From positions 1,674,001-1,738,000 of the forward strand of contig NZ_CP091786.1 in assembly GCF_022024015.1 (NCBI RefSeq): a stretch of DNA of 64,000 bases, written 5' to 3'. Both the position numbers and the translations under genes were made by a program. Below the pieces are notes generated by a model, which was given only the letters and a program-made list of their open reading frames with translations, was not told where the DNA came from and did no database searches. Of this stretch, positions 44,161-54,955 are shown piece after piece. This stretch comes from Prevotella sp. E9-3 (GTDB lineage Bacteria; Bacteroidota; Bacteroidia; Bacteroidales; Bacteroidaceae). Position 1 is the first letter of the stretch. The number at the start of each line of letters is the position of its first letter.

Positions 44161-45870
44161 ATGGATAAAAAAACGTTAAAACCCGACTATATCTTTGAAT
44201 CTAGTTGGGAGGTTTGCAACAAAGTAGGAGGTATTTATACCGTATTATCTACTCGTGCAAAAACGCTTCAAGAAACTCTTAAAGACAAACTACTGTTTAT
44301 TGGCCCAGATTTTTGGAAAAGGAATGATTCATCAGATTCTTCCGATAGTGAAAGTCCTTATTTTAAGGAAGACAAGTCTCTCTTTGCAGAATGGCAATGG
44401 GAAGCTAAAGAACAAGGATTGAAGGTTAGGGTAGGGCGCTGGGATATTCCTGGAGAGCCAATAGCCATTCTTGTTGATTTCATTCCATATTTCGAGAAGA
44501 AAAATGAAATCTATACCTGGCTATGGGAAAACTATCAGGTTGACTCTTTGCATGCTTATGGCGATTACGACGAAGCTTCAATGTTCTCGTATGCCGCAGC
44601 ATTAGTAGTAGAAAGTTTCTATTATTGGTTAGAGAAGAACCAAGCTACTGACAGTTCAGACTTAAAGGTTGTTTATCATGCTAATGAATGGATGTGCGGA
44701 TTAGGCGCACTATACATTAATAGTAAATTGCCACAAGTAGCTACCATATTTACTACTCATGCTACTAGTATTGGGCGTTCAATTGCTGGAAATCAAAAGC
44801 CGTTGTACGATTATCTGTTTGCTTATAATGGTGATCAGATGGCTGACGAATTGAACATGCAGTCAAAACATTCTATTGAAAAACAGACAGCTCATCATGT
44901 GGACTGTTTTACAACGGTAAGTGATATTACTGCTCGTGAGTGTGTTGAATTGTTGGATAAGCCAGTAGATGTGGTACTTCCAAATGGCTTCGATAATAGC
45001 TTCGTTCCCAAAGTACAGGCTTTCGGACGTAAACGTAAGCAGGCTCGTAGGAAAATGCTTGAAGTGGCTGGAGCCTTGTTGGGAGAACAGTTTGACGATG
45101 ATACGCTAATCGTTTCTACATCTGGTCGTTATGAATTCCGCAATAAGGGAATCGATGTTTTTGTAGAAGCAATGAACCGTTTACTTCGCGATAGAGATTT
45201 AAAGAAGAAGGTCGTTGCTTTCATCGATGTTCCTGGATGGACCGATGAACCTCGTCAGGATTTGATTGAGCGTTTGAAGAGCGGTAAGACCTATGATTCG
45301 CCGTTAGAGGTGCCATTGGTGACTCATTGGCTGCACAATATGGGACATGATAATGTGCTGAATATGTTGAAGTATTATGATATGCACAATAGTCATGAAG
45401 ATCATGTAAAGGTTATTTTCCTTCCTTGCTATCTTGATGGAAAAGATGGTGTTCTGAATCTTACCTATTATGATGTGGTATTAGGAAACGATTTGTGTAT
45501 CTATCCTTCGTATTATGAGCCTTGGGGCTACACTCCATTGGAAGCGATAGCCTTTAAAGTTCCATGTATCACCACCGACTTAGCAGGCTTTGGCTTGTGG
45601 GTAAACAAGGAATTGGGTAAAAATGGCGAAATAGGAGATGGTGTAAAAGTGATTCATCGTACTGATTATAATTATTCTGAAGTAGCCGATGTCATTAAAG
45701 ATACCGTTGCCTATTATTCCTCATTGTCTCCTGATGAAGTAGCAGCTTGTAGGAAGAATGCAGAGAAATTGTCAAAGAAAGCGCTTTGGAGTGAATTTAT
45801 CAAGTACTACGAGCAGGCCTACGATATAGCTCTTCAGAAAGCTGAAAAGAGGAAGGCTTCATTATTATAA
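44161..45870 (+). CDS. Glycogen synthase, GT3 (eukaryote-like) type
   Basis: 569 aa from ATG 44161; the longer frame starts with TTG. The N-terminal WEVCNKVGGIYTVLSTRA is the signature of the GT3 glycogen synthases of fungi, animals and some Bacteroidetes rather than the GT5 GlgA of most bacteria. Further GT3 marks are FTTHATSIGRSIAGN, ISTSGRYEFRNKGIDVF-like text and the C-terminal YPSYYEPWGYTPLEAIAF nucleotide-sugar site. It extends alpha-1,4-glucan from UDP-glucose. It is followed 48 bases later by the phosphorylase gene, so synthesis and breakdown of glycogen share a locus. Confidence 0.9.
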   Translation: MDKKTLKPDYIFESSWEVCNKVGGIYTVLSTRAKTLQETLKDKLLFIGPDFWKRNDSSDSSDSESPYFKEDKSLFAEWQWEAKEQGLKVRVGRWDIPGEPIAILVDFIPYFEKKNEIYTWLWENYQVDSLHAYGDYDEASMFSYAAALVVESFYYWLEKNQATDSSDLKVVYHANEWMCGLGALYINSKLPQVATIFTTHATSIGRSIAGNQKPLYDYLFAYNGDQMADELNMQSKHSIEKQTAHHVDCFTTVSDITARECVELLDKPVDVVLPNGFDNSFVPKVQAFGRKRKQARRKMLEVAGALLGEQFDDDTLIVSTSGRYEFRNKGIDVFVEAMNRLLRDRDLKKKVVAFIDVPGWTDEPRQDLIERLKSGKTYDSPLEVPLVTHWLHNMGHDNVLNMLKYYDMHNSHEDHVKVIFLPCYLDGKDGVLNLTYYDVVLGNDLCIYPSYYEPWGYTPLEAIAFKVPCITTDLAGFGLWVNKELGKNGEIGDGVKVIHRTDYNYSEVADVIKDTVAYYSSLSPDEVAACRKNAEKLSKKALWSEFIKYYEQAYDIALQKAEKRKASLL

Positions 45871-45918
45871 TAAATAAGTAACAAAAATAATTCGATATTT
45901 CTATAAAAGAAAACTATT

Positions 45919-48489
45919 ATGAAAATCAAAGCTGATTATGTAAACACACCGCAGTGGCGTGAGCTCACCGTTAAGAACTCACTTCCTGAGGAGTTGTATT
46001 GTCTTGATGAGATTGCTCACAATCTTTGGTGGGTATGGAACTATGAAGCACGTGATTTGTTCCGTGATCTGGATCCTGATCTCTATCACGAGGTGAAACA
46101 CAATCCTGTGATGCTTCTTGAGCGTCTGAGTTTCTCACGCAAAGAAGCTATCTTGAAGGATAAGGCTCTCATGAAGCGCATTAAGAGCGTGTATGATCTT
46201 TTCCGTGCATATATGGATGTTGAGCCAGACAAGAACAGACCTTCTGTGGCTTACTTCTCTATGGAGTATGGTATTCACTCAGCCTTGAAAATCTATTCTG
46301 GCGGTTTGGGAATGCTGGCAGGTGACTATCTGAAAGAGGCAAGTGACTCTAATGTGGATATGTGTGCCGTAGGATTCCTCTATCGTTTCGGTTACTTTAC
46401 CCAGAGTCTTTCGATGGATGGTCAGCAGATTGCCAAGTATGAAGCTCAGAATTTTTCATCTCTGCCCATTGAGCGCGTTCTCGATGAGAATGGCGTTCCT
46501 GTCGTAGTTGATGTGCCATATATGAATTATATGGTTCATGCATACATTTGGGTAGCAAATGTGGGCCGTATTAAATTGTACCTCCTCGATACCGACAACG
46601 AAATGAACTCAGAGTTTGACAAACCAATCACTCACAGCTTGTATGGCGGCGATTGGGAGAATCGTCTGAAGCAGGAAATCCTGTTGGGTATTGGTGGTGT
46701 ACTCACTCTAAAAAAACTGGGCATCAAGAAAGATATCTATCATTGTAATGAGGGACACGCAGCACTTTGTAACTTGCAGCGTTTGTGCGATTACATTGAT
46801 GAAGGCTTGTCATTCAACCAAGCTATGGAGTTGGTACGTGCAAGCGGTCTTTATACTGTTCACACACCTGTACCTGCTGGTCACGACTATTTTGATGAGG
46901 GCCTGTTTGGTAAGTATATGGGTGGTTACCCTCAGAAGTTAGGCATCACATGGGATGAATTCATTGGAATGGGCCGTACCAATCCTGATGATCATGGCGA
47001 AAAATTCTGTATGTCAACTTTCGCTTGCAACACTTGTCAGGAAGTGAATGGTGTGTCTAAGCTTCATGGATGGGTAAGCCAGCAAATGTTTGCGAATATA
47101 TGGGCTGGATATTATCCTGAGGAGAACCACGTTGGATATGTAACAAACGGTGTACACTTCCCCACATGGGCTGCTACTGAATGGCGTAAAGTCTATGAGA
47201 AGTATTTTGATAAGAACTTTATGTCTGACCAGTCAAATCAGAGTATTTGGGAGGGTATCTATAATGTTTCTGATGAAGAAGTATGGGAAACCCGTATGGC
47301 TCTGAAGCAGAAGTTGTTCGACTATATCAAAGAACAATTCCGTGAAACCTGGTTGAAGAATCAGGGTGATCCTTCGCGTGTAGTTTCACTGCTCGAGAAG
47401 ATGAACCCCAATGCCTTGGTGATAGGCTTCTGCCGTCGTTTCGCTACTTATAAGCGTGCTCACCTGTTGTTCACTGATGAAGCCCGTCTGTCTAAGATTG
47501 TGAACGATCCAGAGCATCCAGTAATCTTCCTCTTTGCCGGTAAGGCTCACCCTGCTGATGGTGCTGGTCAGGGACTGATTAAGAAGATTTACGAGATTTC
47601 GCAGCGTCCTGAATTCTTGGGCAAGATTATCTTCCTTGAAGATTATGACTTTCTGCTTGCTCGTCGTCTTGTTTCAGGTGTTGATATTTGGATGAATACA
47701 CCTACACGTCCTTTGGAGGCTTCAGGTACATCTGGCGAGAAAGCCGAGATGAACGGTGTTGTGAACCTTTCTGTGAAAGATGGCTGGTGGCTTGAGGGCT
47801 ATCGTGAGGGTGCCGGTTGGGCTCTCACTGAGAAGCGCACCTATCAGACTCAGGGCTATCAGGACCAGTTGGATGCTGCAACTATCTATGGTCTGCTCGA
47901 GAATGAAATTATTCCTCTTTACTATGATAAGGACAAGAAGGGTCTATCTAAGGGATGGATTAAGGTAATCAAGAATTCTATCGCTCAGATTGCTCCTCAC
48001 TATACGATGAAGCGTCAGCTGGATGATTATTATTCTAAGTTCTACGAGAAGGAGGCTAAGCGCTTCAAGGAAATCTCTAAGAACGGTAATCAGTTGGCTA
48101 AGGATATTGCCCATTGGAAGGAGACTGTTGCAGAGCGTTGGGATGCCATCAACGTTGTGAAGGCTGAATGGACTTATCCTGCATCTGGAATCATGACTGG
48201 CCAAAAGTATATTCTTCGCTATGTGATTAACGAGCAGGGCTTGGAAGATGCTGTTGGTTTGGAGAAGATTAATGTTTATACCAATGCTGAAGGCGAGGAG
48301 CATATCTTCTCTATCGAACCACTGAAGGTCGTTGGTCATGAAGGAAACAACTATATCTTCGAGGCTGAAATGTTCCCACAGCAGGCTGGTTTGTATCGTA
48401 GTGCGGTTCGTATGTATCCTAAGAATAAGAACCTGCCACACCGTCAGGACTTCTGCTATGTGAAATGGTTGGAATTGCCCAACAACTAA
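45919..48489 (+). CDS. glgP: Alpha-glucan phosphorylase (GT35, DUF3417 type)
   Basis: 856 aa. The N-terminal region ([21 protein letters not shown]) is the DUF3417 segment of the shorter phosphorylase subfamily; [25 protein letters not shown] follows. PLP attaches at the Lys of [11 protein letters not shown] near residue 613. It releases glucose 1-phosphate from glycogen or maltodextrin. The C-terminal part beyond about 700 ([22 protein letters not shown]) looks like an added beta domain. Codon bias suggests high expression. Confidence 0.93.
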   Translation: MKIKADYVNTPQWRELTVKNSLPEELYCLDEIAHNLWWVWNYEARDLFRDLDPDLYHEVKHNPVMLLERLSFSRKEAILKDKALMKRIKSVYDLFRAYMDVEPDKNRPSVAYFSMEYGIHSALKIYSGGLGMLAGDYLKEASDSNVDMCAVGFLYRFGYFTQSLSMDGQQIAKYEAQNFSSLPIERVLDENGVPVVVDVPYMNYMVHAYIWVANVGRIKLYLLDTDNEMNSEFDKPITHSLYGGDWENRLKQEILLGIGGVLTLKKLGIKKDIYHCNEGHAALCNLQRLCDYIDEGLSFNQAMELVRASGLYTVHTPVPAGHDYFDEGLFGKYMGGYPQKLGITWDEFIGMGRTNPDDHGEKFCMSTFACNTCQEVNGVSKLHGWVSQQMFANIWAGYYPEENHVGYVTNGVHFPTWAATEWRKVYEKYFDKNFMSDQSNQSIWEGIYNVSDEEVWETRMALKQKLFDYIKEQFRETWLKNQGDPSRVVSLLEKMNPNALVIGFCRRFATYKRAHLLFTDEARLSKIVNDPEHPVIFLFAGKAHPADGAGQGLIKKIYEISQRPEFLGKIIFLEDYDFLLARRLVSGVDIWMNTPTRPLEASGTSGEKAEMNGVVNLSVKDGWWLEGYREGAGWALTEKRTYQTQGYQDQLDAATIYGLLENEIIPLYYDKDKKGLSKGWIKVIKNSIAQIAPHYTMKRQLDDYYSKFYEKEAKRFKEISKNGNQLAKDIAHWKETVAERWDAINVVKAEWTYPASGIMTGQKYILRYVINEQGLEDAVGLEKINVYTNAEGEEHIFSIEPLKVVGHEGNNYIFEAEMFPQQAGLYRSAVRMYPKNKNLPHRQDFCYVKWLELPNN

Positions 48490-48511
48490 AATATAGTTTA
48501 TTCTTGAAAAA

Positions 48512-48543
48512 GCCTGCGAACAATTTGTTTGCAGGCTTTTTTT
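48512..48543 (+). terminator. glgP terminator
   Basis: A 10-bp stem (48512-48521 with 48527-48536, one G-U) and seven T residues, 23 bases beyond the stop. Confidence 0.88.
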
Positions 48544-48560
48544 GATTGTGCTTGACAAAC

Positions 48561-48594
48561 AAAAAGCCTGTCTATCAGACGATAAACAGGCTTT
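48561..48594 (-). terminator. Terminator of the galactose operon
   Basis: A 9-bp stem (48563-48571 with 48586-48594), followed on the minus strand by TTTTTG; 33 bases after the galK stop. Confidence 0.8.
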
Positions 48595-48626
48595 AATTAT
48601 ACTAATAATTATTTTATAGCGAAGTC

Positions 48627-49793
48627 TTAGCAGAGTTTACGTGAACCATCGCCAATGACAACGTCGTAAACTTTGGGCTCGTGACCATACTTGGCATTGA
48701 ACTTCAGCTTGGCATCTTCAACAAACTTCTTGTAGAGGTCGTTGCGAACCAGGTTGATGGTGCAACCACCAAAGCCACCGCCCATAATACGTGAACCGGT
48801 AACGCCGTTCTCCTTAGCAATATCGTTTAGGAAGTCGAGCTCTTCACAAGAAACCTCATAGTCCTTAGAAAGACCTTCGTGAGTCTTGTACATCATCTCA
48901 CCAACCTTCTCGTAGTCACCTTCGTTCAGTGCATCGCAAACAGCAAGTACGCGGTCCTTCTCACCGAGCACGAACTTAGCGCGCTTGTAATCCTCTTCAC
49001 CAACTTCAGCCTTTACCTCTTCCAGCTGTTCCCAAGTGCAGTCGCGAAGTGTCTCGAACTTGCCTTCTGGATGCTTGGCCTGAATGTGCTTTACAACGTT
49101 CTCGCAGCTGTTGCGACGGTCGTTGTAGGGAGAACCTGCCAACTGGTGCTTAACAACAGAGTCGAGTAGTACCAGACGATAGCCATCGGGTTTGAATGGG
49201 AAGTACTCGAACTCACGGCTGCGACAGTCAAGGCGCATCAGGCATCCTGCCTTACCGAATACAGAAGCGAACTGGTCCATGATACCGCAGTTAACACCGC
49301 AGTAATTGTGCTCTGTAGCCTGACCAGCTAGCACCATATCCCACTGAGAAACTTTGTTTTCACCGAAGATGTCGTTCAGACCGCAAGCAAAACAACTCTC
49401 CATAGCAGCAGAAGAGGACATACCTGCTCCTAGGGGTACATCACCAGCAAAAGCAATGTTGAAACCCTTGACAGGAACACCCAGTTTCTTCATCTCCAAG
49501 GCAATGCCGAAGATGTAACGGGCCCAAGAAGCCTTAGGACCTTCGGGATCACTCAGTCTGAAGTCAACACGATCCTTCAAGTCAATGGCATAAGCCATAA
49601 CTGTATCCTCAGTGCCATTTGCACGCATTTCAGCAGTTACGCCTTTGTCAACAGCACCGGGGAAAACGAATCCGCCGTTATAATCGGTGTGCTCACCAAT
49701 CAGGTTGATACGGCCAGGAGATGTATATACGTTACCAGTCTTACCGTCAAAGTGCTTGATGAAGCGACTTCTTACAAATTCAATATCAATCAT
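48627..49793 (-). CDS. galK: Galactokinase
   Basis: A 388-aa GHMP kinase that phosphorylates alpha-D-galactose at C1 with ATP (Leloir pathway). All three family motifs are present: GRINLIGEHTDYNGG, the ATP loop PLGAGMSSSAA, and GSRIMGGGFGGCTIN near the C-terminus. Third gene of a galM-permease-galK cluster; galT and galE are not in the window. Confidence 0.96.
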   Translation of the reverse strand: MIDIEFVRSRFIKHFDGKTGNVYTSPGRINLIGEHTDYNGGFVFPGAVDKGVTAEMRANGTEDTVMAYAIDLKDRVDFRLSDPEGPKASWARYIFGIALEMKKLGVPVKGFNIAFAGDVPLGAGMSSSAAMESCFACGLNDIFGENKVSQWDMVLAGQATEHNYCGVNCGIMDQFASVFGKAGCLMRLDCRSREFEYFPFKPDGYRLVLLDSVVKHQLAGSPYNDRRNSCENVVKHIQAKHPEGKFETLRDCTWEQLEEVKAEVGEEDYKRAKFVLGEKDRVLAVCDALNEGDYEKVGEMMYKTHEGLSKDYEVSCEELDFLNDIAKENGVTGSRIMGGGFGGCTINLVRNDLYKKFVEDAKLKFNAKYGHEPKVYDVVIGDGSRKLC

Positions 49794-49884
49794 AGTTGTT
49801 TTAGTTTAATTGGGTTAATAAATAAGTATTCAAATATATAATAGTCAGAATTGGTCAGGCCCTATAGACCTGACCAATCGAATA

Positions 49885-51162
49885 TTAATCAACCTTGATG
49901 TCCTTGTTGACATTCTTGCAGCCAATGGTGCTGTAGAACAGAATATAAGCCAGCATACCAATGACAAGCCAGTAGGAAGCGATATTACCTACGCTGCTGG
50001 CAATTTCCTGCTGGATGAGAGGCATTATGCCACCGCCTACAACCATTGTCATGAAGATACCTGATGCTGCTTCGGTATATTTTCCAAGTCCTTCAACAGA
50101 AAGGTTGAAGATGCCACCCCACATAACAGAGGTGCAGATACCGCAAGCTGCAATGAAGAATGCCTTCACGGGAATGTCGTGGCCATCGTAAACAACGGTG
50201 TTGCTCTCAGGCATGAAGATGGCAATCAGCAACAAAGCGATTGCTAAGCTTGATACAACAATCATCTGGAGTGATGTTGATACTTTGCCAGAAATTACAC
50301 TAGATGTAGCACGACCAACCATCATCAGAATCCAATACATACCTGCAATTACACCGCCTACTGCAGCAGAACCTTCAAAACCAAGATCTGTTACATAGAA
50401 CTGCAGGTGCATGGGGATACCAATCTCGATACCTACATAGAAGAAGATTGCGATAACACCCAGCAGTGTGTGGCGGAATGCCAATGGGCTGCGTTCGTAT
50501 TTGGGCTGCTCCTTGCCAAGTGTAGGCTCGGGGATAGACACACGGCTGATGATTACAAAAGAGATGGCAAATACTGCCATGCCGATGAAGAGCAGAGGAG
50601 CTACGTTGCTCATGCTGGTCTCAGCAGTCACTGTACCTACGAGGATACCAGTGAGCATAGGAGTCAGTGTTGCTGTCAGTGAGTTCAGTGTACCACCAAT
50701 CTGGATGAGCTGGTTACCCTTGTTGCCGCCACCACCAAGCAAGTTCAGCATGGGGTTTACAACGGTATTCAGCATACATACGCAGAAACCGCAGATGAAA
50801 GCACCCAACAGATAGATAATCAGATTCAGGGCTACGGGAATTTCCTGATATGTAAATACATAGGTTGAAGCGCCGGCAATGCTTGAAAGATACTGAAGAG
50901 CGAGGCCAATCAGACCTACTGCCAAAGCGATAAGTGCGGTTTTCTTATATCCGTACTTAATCAGCATCTTACCAGCAGGAATACCCATGAACAGGTAAGC
51001 TGCAAAGTTCATCATGTTACCCCAAGCTTTAGCAAATGGATAAGTGTATCCCCAAATGTTGCCAAATGGCGCACCCATGTTGGTTACGAAAGAAATCATC
51101 GCGAAGATGAAGCACATGGTGATAATAGCAATCAGTTTGCTATTGTTCTTTTCTTGTGTCAT
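49885..51162 (-). CDS. MFS sugar permease, glucose/galactose (FHS) type
   Basis: 425 aa with about 12 hydrophobic segments and no signal peptide. Features such as WGYTYPFAKAWGNMMNF, NTVVNPMLNLLGGGGNKGNQL and GGGIMPLIQQEIA recall the fucose/galactose/glucose proton-symporter branch of the MFS. Its position between galM and galK supports galactose (or glucose/galactose) uptake across the inner membrane. Confidence 0.88.
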   Translation of the reverse strand: MTQEKNNSKLIAIITMCFIFAMISFVTNMGAPFGNIWGYTYPFAKAWGNMMNFAAYLFMGIPAGKMLIKYGYKKTALIALAVGLIGLALQYLSSIAGASTYVFTYQEIPVALNLIIYLLGAFICGFCVCMLNTVVNPMLNLLGGGGNKGNQLIQIGGTLNSLTATLTPMLTGILVGTVTAETSMSNVAPLLFIGMAVFAISFVIISRVSIPEPTLGKEQPKYERSPLAFRHTLLGVIAIFFYVGIEIGIPMHLQFYVTDLGFEGSAAVGGVIAGMYWILMMVGRATSSVISGKVSTSLQMIVVSSLAIALLLIAIFMPESNTVVYDGHDIPVKAFFIAACGICTSVMWGGIFNLSVEGLGKYTEAASGIFMTMVVGGGIMPLIQQEIASSVGNIASYWLVIGMLAYILFYSTIGCKNVNKDIKVD

Positions 51163-51218
51163 TTTTGTTTTTTAGTTATTTGATTGTGAATGTTGATAAA
51201 TTACTGTTATACAGTTGA

Positions 51219-52310
51219 TTATTTTTCTACGTTAAACTTATAGATAGTCTTCTGCTTGTACTGTTGTCCTGGACGCAGAATGACTGATGGGAAATAAGGA
51301 CGATTAGGCGTGTCAGGGAAGTGCTGGCATTCGAAACAGATAGCTGAACGGCGTCCGAATGTTGCACCGTGATAACCTTTATACCCGTCGGCCCAGTTGT
51401 CGCTATATACCTGAACTCCAGGTTCGGTGGTGTAAACCTCCATTGTACGACCGCTATTGGGGTCTTTAATCTTGGCTGCAAAGCTCAATTCGCCCTCTTC
51501 TTGCTTGTTTAATACAAAACAGTGATCGTAGCCGGCACCATTTTTAATCTGTTCGTCATTAGCATCAATATCCTGTCCTACAGGCTTGGCTGTGCGGAAG
51601 TCGAACGGTGTACCTGCTACCTTACGAATTTCACCTGTGGGAATAGAGGTCTCGTCAATGGGGATATAGAAATCGGCATTGATTTCGCACTGAAGATCGT
51701 TGATTGTAGGTGTTGGATTGGCAGTTCCTGCAAGGCAGAAGAAGCCGTGGTGGGTAAAGTTTACAATTGTCTTTTTATTAGTCGTTGCAAGGTATTCAAG
51801 AACCAATTCGTTTTGGTCTGTAAACGTGAATTCTACTGTAACATCCACCTCGCCAGTGAATCCTTCTTCTCCGTAGCTTGACACACGGTGTAAGGCTAAT
51901 GCGCGAGGACCCATTTGTTTGGCATCCCAAACGCGAGCATGGAAGCCAGTTGGACCGCCGTGAAGTGCATTAGGACCGTTATTGATTGCTAATTGATATT
52001 CCTTTCCGTTCAGTGTGAACTGGCCTTTGCATATACGGTTGCCATAGCGGCCGATAAGAGTAGAAAGGAAAGGTTCGGGAGAATTTATGACTGATTGTAT
52101 ATTGTCGTGTCCCTGAATAACGTTTGCTACATTTCCATTTTTATCGGGAACCATAATGGCGCAGATTGCTCCACCGTAGTTAGTGATTGCTACTTCGAAT
52201 CCCTTGCGATTGCGAAGGATGTAAAGGTCGGTTTTCTTACCGTTGATTGTGGTTTGAAAGTCTTCGCGTTTCAAACCACACAAATTCGCATTTTCTGTGG
52301 TGTTCGTCAT
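51219..52310 (-). CDS. galM: Aldose 1-epimerase (galactose mutarotase)
   Basis: A 363-aa beta-sandwich enzyme that interconverts alpha and beta anomers of galactose and glucose. Catalytic residues are visible: His in VNFTHHGFFCLAG, His in AGYDHCFVLN and Glu in YTTEPGVQVYSDN. There is no signal peptide, so it is cytosolic and prepares alpha-galactose for GalK. First gene of the cluster. Confidence 0.94.
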   Translation of the reverse strand: MTNTTENANLCGLKREDFQTTINGKKTDLYILRNRKGFEVAITNYGGAICAIMVPDKNGNVANVIQGHDNIQSVINSPEPFLSTLIGRYGNRICKGQFTLNGKEYQLAINNGPNALHGGPTGFHARVWDAKQMGPRALALHRVSSYGEEGFTGEVDVTVEFTFTDQNELVLEYLATTNKKTIVNFTHHGFFCLAGTANPTPTINDLQCEINADFYIPIDETSIPTGEIRKVAGTPFDFRTAKPVGQDIDANDEQIKNGAGYDHCFVLNKQEEGELSFAAKIKDPNSGRTMEVYTTEPGVQVYSDNWADGYKGYHGATFGRRSAICFECQHFPDTPNRPYFPSVILRPGQQYKQKTIYKFNVEK

Positions 52311-52359
52311 AATCTAATATGTTTTTAGTTATAGTAACTTCTGCAAAGGAACAAAAAAA

Positions 52360-52385
52360 AGCCGACATGTGCAAACATATCGGCT
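52360..52385 (-). terminator. folC terminator
   Basis: An 11-bp stem with one G-U pair (52360-52370 with 52375-52385), followed on the minus strand by eight T residues; 21 bases after the folC stop. Confidence 0.85.
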
Positions 52386-52405
52386 AAAAATAGTTGTTAA
52401 AAAAG

Positions 52406-53728
52406 CTAATTGCGAGATTTCAAGAATTCGGCTACGACATAGGTGCTACCGCCGATGAAGATGAAATCGTCAACCATTGAGGAATCAAGAGCTGCTTTGG
52501 CTGCTTCTTCTACGGTGGGATAGGCCTGTCCGTTAAGCCCAAACTGGTCTCCAAACACTTTCAGGGATGCCTCTGGCATGGCTCGTTTGTTATTAGCTTT
52601 TGTAAAATAATAGACAGCATCCTTTGGCAGCAGACTCATGATGCCGTAAACATCTTTGTCTTCTACTACGCCAAATACTATGCGCAATTGTTTGCATTTT
52701 ATATTGGACAGCTGCTCACTCAAATATTTCCATCCTCCAGGATTATGACCGGTATCGCAAACGACGGTCGGGTTGCGATGGACTATTTGCCAGCGTCCTC
52801 TTAAGCCTGTTATTTTTGATACATTCCCCAGTGCAAGATTCATTTCGCTTTGTATCTTTTGGATATTGTCTGAATCGTAGCATGTGGCTAAATACCCCAT
52901 ATCCATGAGACGGTGGTTCACGCACATGACTGTATTCATGTTCTTTACCTGATATATACCGCTCAGCTCGCCCTTAAAGTCGGCCAGATGCACGGCGTGG
53001 TAAAGGATACCGCCATCTGGTAGTGGCTCTCCAGAGGTGATCTCGCGCTCATTCTCGTCTTCAGCAAAGTAGATAGGGGCGTTGGCTTCCTGCGCCAATG
53101 CTTCGAAAATCGGTCGGGTCTCAGGCTGATTTTCTCCAATGACAACAGGAACTCCCGGCTTTATGATACCGCCCTTTTCCATAGCTATCTGTTCAAGACT
53201 GGCTCCCAACAATTGAGTGTGGTCGAGCGATATATTTGTGATTACCGAGAGGATTGGGGTAATAATATTGGTACAATCGAGTCTTCCACCCAAGCCCACT
53301 TCAATGACGGCGATGTCAACGTCCATGTCTTTGAAATAATTAAAAGCCATAGCGGTGGTTATCTCAAAGAATGAAGGTTGCAGCGGTTCAAAGAAGCTTT
53401 TGTTCTTCTCAACGAACTCCACGACGTAGTCTTCAGTGATAGGTGCTCCGTTGACGCGGATACGCTCACTAAAGTCCAGTAGGTGTGGAGATGTGTACAG
53501 ACCTACACGATAGCCGAAAGTCTGAAGAAGGGCTGCTATACTATGGCATACTGAACCCTTGCCGTTGGTTCCGGCCACATGGATAGAACGGAAACTCTTA
53601 TGGGGATGTCCGAGATGCTCGTCTATTTTTATTGTGGTGTCGAGCCCTTCTTTGTAACCGTTAGCTCCCATCTGCTCGTAACTTGGAGTCTGAGAGAATA
53701 GATATTCAGTAACTTCTTTGTAGGTCAT
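52406..53728 (-). CDS. folC: Folylpolyglutamate/dihydrofolate synthase
   Basis: A 440-aa Mur-ligase-like enzyme adding glutamate to folates (and possibly to dihydropteroate). The P-loop GTNGKGSVCHSIA, the loop YTSPHLLDFSERIRVNG and EVGLGGRLDCTN are in place; the C-terminal domain has VCDTGHNPGGW. Length is normal. Transcribed leftwards, 60 bases after dnaJ. Confidence 0.94.
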   Translation of the reverse strand: MTYKEVTEYLFSQTPSYEQMGANGYKEGLDTTIKIDEHLGHPHKSFRSIHVAGTNGKGSVCHSIAALLQTFGYRVGLYTSPHLLDFSERIRVNGAPITEDYVVEFVEKNKSFFEPLQPSFFEITTAMAFNYFKDMDVDIAVIEVGLGGRLDCTNIITPILSVITNISLDHTQLLGASLEQIAMEKGGIIKPGVPVVIGENQPETRPIFEALAQEANAPIYFAEDENEREITSGEPLPDGGILYHAVHLADFKGELSGIYQVKNMNTVMCVNHRLMDMGYLATCYDSDNIQKIQSEMNLALGNVSKITGLRGRWQIVHRNPTVVCDTGHNPGGWKYLSEQLSNIKCKQLRIVFGVVEDKDVYGIMSLLPKDAVYYFTKANNKRAMPEASLKVFGDQFGLNGQAYPTVEEAAKAALDSSMVDDFIFIGGSTYVVAEFLKSRN

Positions 53729-53788
53729 GAATTTGTATTGATTTGATGATTCAAGCTTTACTTAGGTGCAATGCTACAAGAATTCTAT

Positions 53789-54952
53789 TTAGTTGAAATA
53801 ATTCTTGAATCGCTGGAAGATTGACTCACGTGTTTGACGATCGCCTTTGAAATTGTCGCTCTCACGGAAACTCTCAAGGGCTTTCTTCTCTTCGTGTGAC
53901 AGTGTCTTGGGTACGTAAACGCTAATGTTTACCACAAGGTCGCCACGCCCAGTTCCATAACCTTGCACGGCAGGAAGACCTTTACCCCGTAGGCGGAGTG
54001 TCTTTCCGGGCTGAGTGCCACTCTCCACTTTAACTTTCAGTTTTGAGCCGTCGATGGTGGGTATTTCCACTTCGCCTCCAAGTGCTGCTGTTGGGAAATC
54101 GAGCAGAAGATTGTAGATAAGGTCGTTTCCATCGCGAACGAAGGTGTCGTTGTCTTCTTCTTCGATGAACACCTGAATGTCGCCGCTGATTCCGTTGTTG
54201 GGACCTGTATTTCCCTTGCCAGGCACATTGATCACCATACCTTCGGCTACACCTGCGGGAATGTTGATCTCAACCACTTCTTCTCCCTTTACTACGCCTG
54301 TTCCGCCACACTCCTTACACTTGTTCTTAATCACCTCTCCATGACCATGACAAGTGGGGCAGACGCCCTGTGTCTGCATCATGCCGAAGATGCTTTGCGT
54401 GGTGTGGGTGATAACGCCTGAGCCATGACAGGTGGGGCAGGTTTCTTTGCCACTACCGTTTTCTGCACCAGAACCGTGACAATGGCTGCATTCGATATCT
54501 TTGCGTACTTTGAATTTCTTTGTGACGCCTTTATTGATTTCCTCCAACGTAAGGCGGACTTTCAGTCTGAGGTCGCCACCTCTCTGTTGTTGGGCTCTTG
54601 CTCTACCGCCTCCGCCTCCAAAACCTCCGAAGCCGTGACCACCGAAAATATCGCCGAACATCGAGAAGATGTCGTCCATATTCATGGATGCTCCGCTGAA
54701 TCCTCCGAAGCCGCCTGCGCCGCCCATAGGTCCGTTGAATCCGAACTGGTCGTACTGCTGACGTTTCTGCTGATCGTGTAGCACGTCATAAGCCTCTGCC
54801 GCTTCTTTGAATTTCTCCTCGGCTTCTTTGTCGCCAGGATTGCGGTCGGGGTGGTATTTGATAGCTATTTTTCGGTAAGCCTTCTTAATCTCGTCTTCTG
54901 AGGCAGTCTTGCTGACGCCCAGGACCTCATAATAGTCTCGTTTCTGTGCCAT
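53789..54952 (-). CDS. dnaJ: Chaperone protein DnaJ
   Basis: A 387-aa type I Hsp40. J domain with HPD ([11 protein letters not shown]), a Gly/Phe-rich linker, four zinc-binding CxxCxGxG repeats ([32 protein letters not shown]) and the C-terminal substrate-binding barrels. It delivers unfolded proteins to DnaK. It starts three bases after grpE ends, so the two are one unit; dnaK itself is elsewhere. Confidence 0.97.
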   Translation of the reverse strand: MAQKRDYYEVLGVSKTASEDEIKKAYRKIAIKYHPDRNPGDKEAEEKFKEAAEAYDVLHDQQKRQQYDQFGFNGPMGGAGGFGGFSGASMNMDDIFSMFGDIFGGHGFGGFGGGGGRARAQQQRGGDLRLKVRLTLEEINKGVTKKFKVRKDIECSHCHGSGAENGSGKETCPTCHGSGVITHTTQSIFGMMQTQGVCPTCHGHGEVIKNKCKECGGTGVVKGEEVVEINIPAGVAEGMVINVPGKGNTGPNNGISGDIQVFIEEEDNDTFVRDGNDLIYNLLLDFPTAALGGEVEIPTIDGSKLKVKVESGTQPGKTLRLRGKGLPAVQGYGTGRGDLVVNISVYVPKTLSHEEKKALESFRESDNFKGDRQTRESIFQRFKNYFN

Positions 54953-54955
54953 TTC

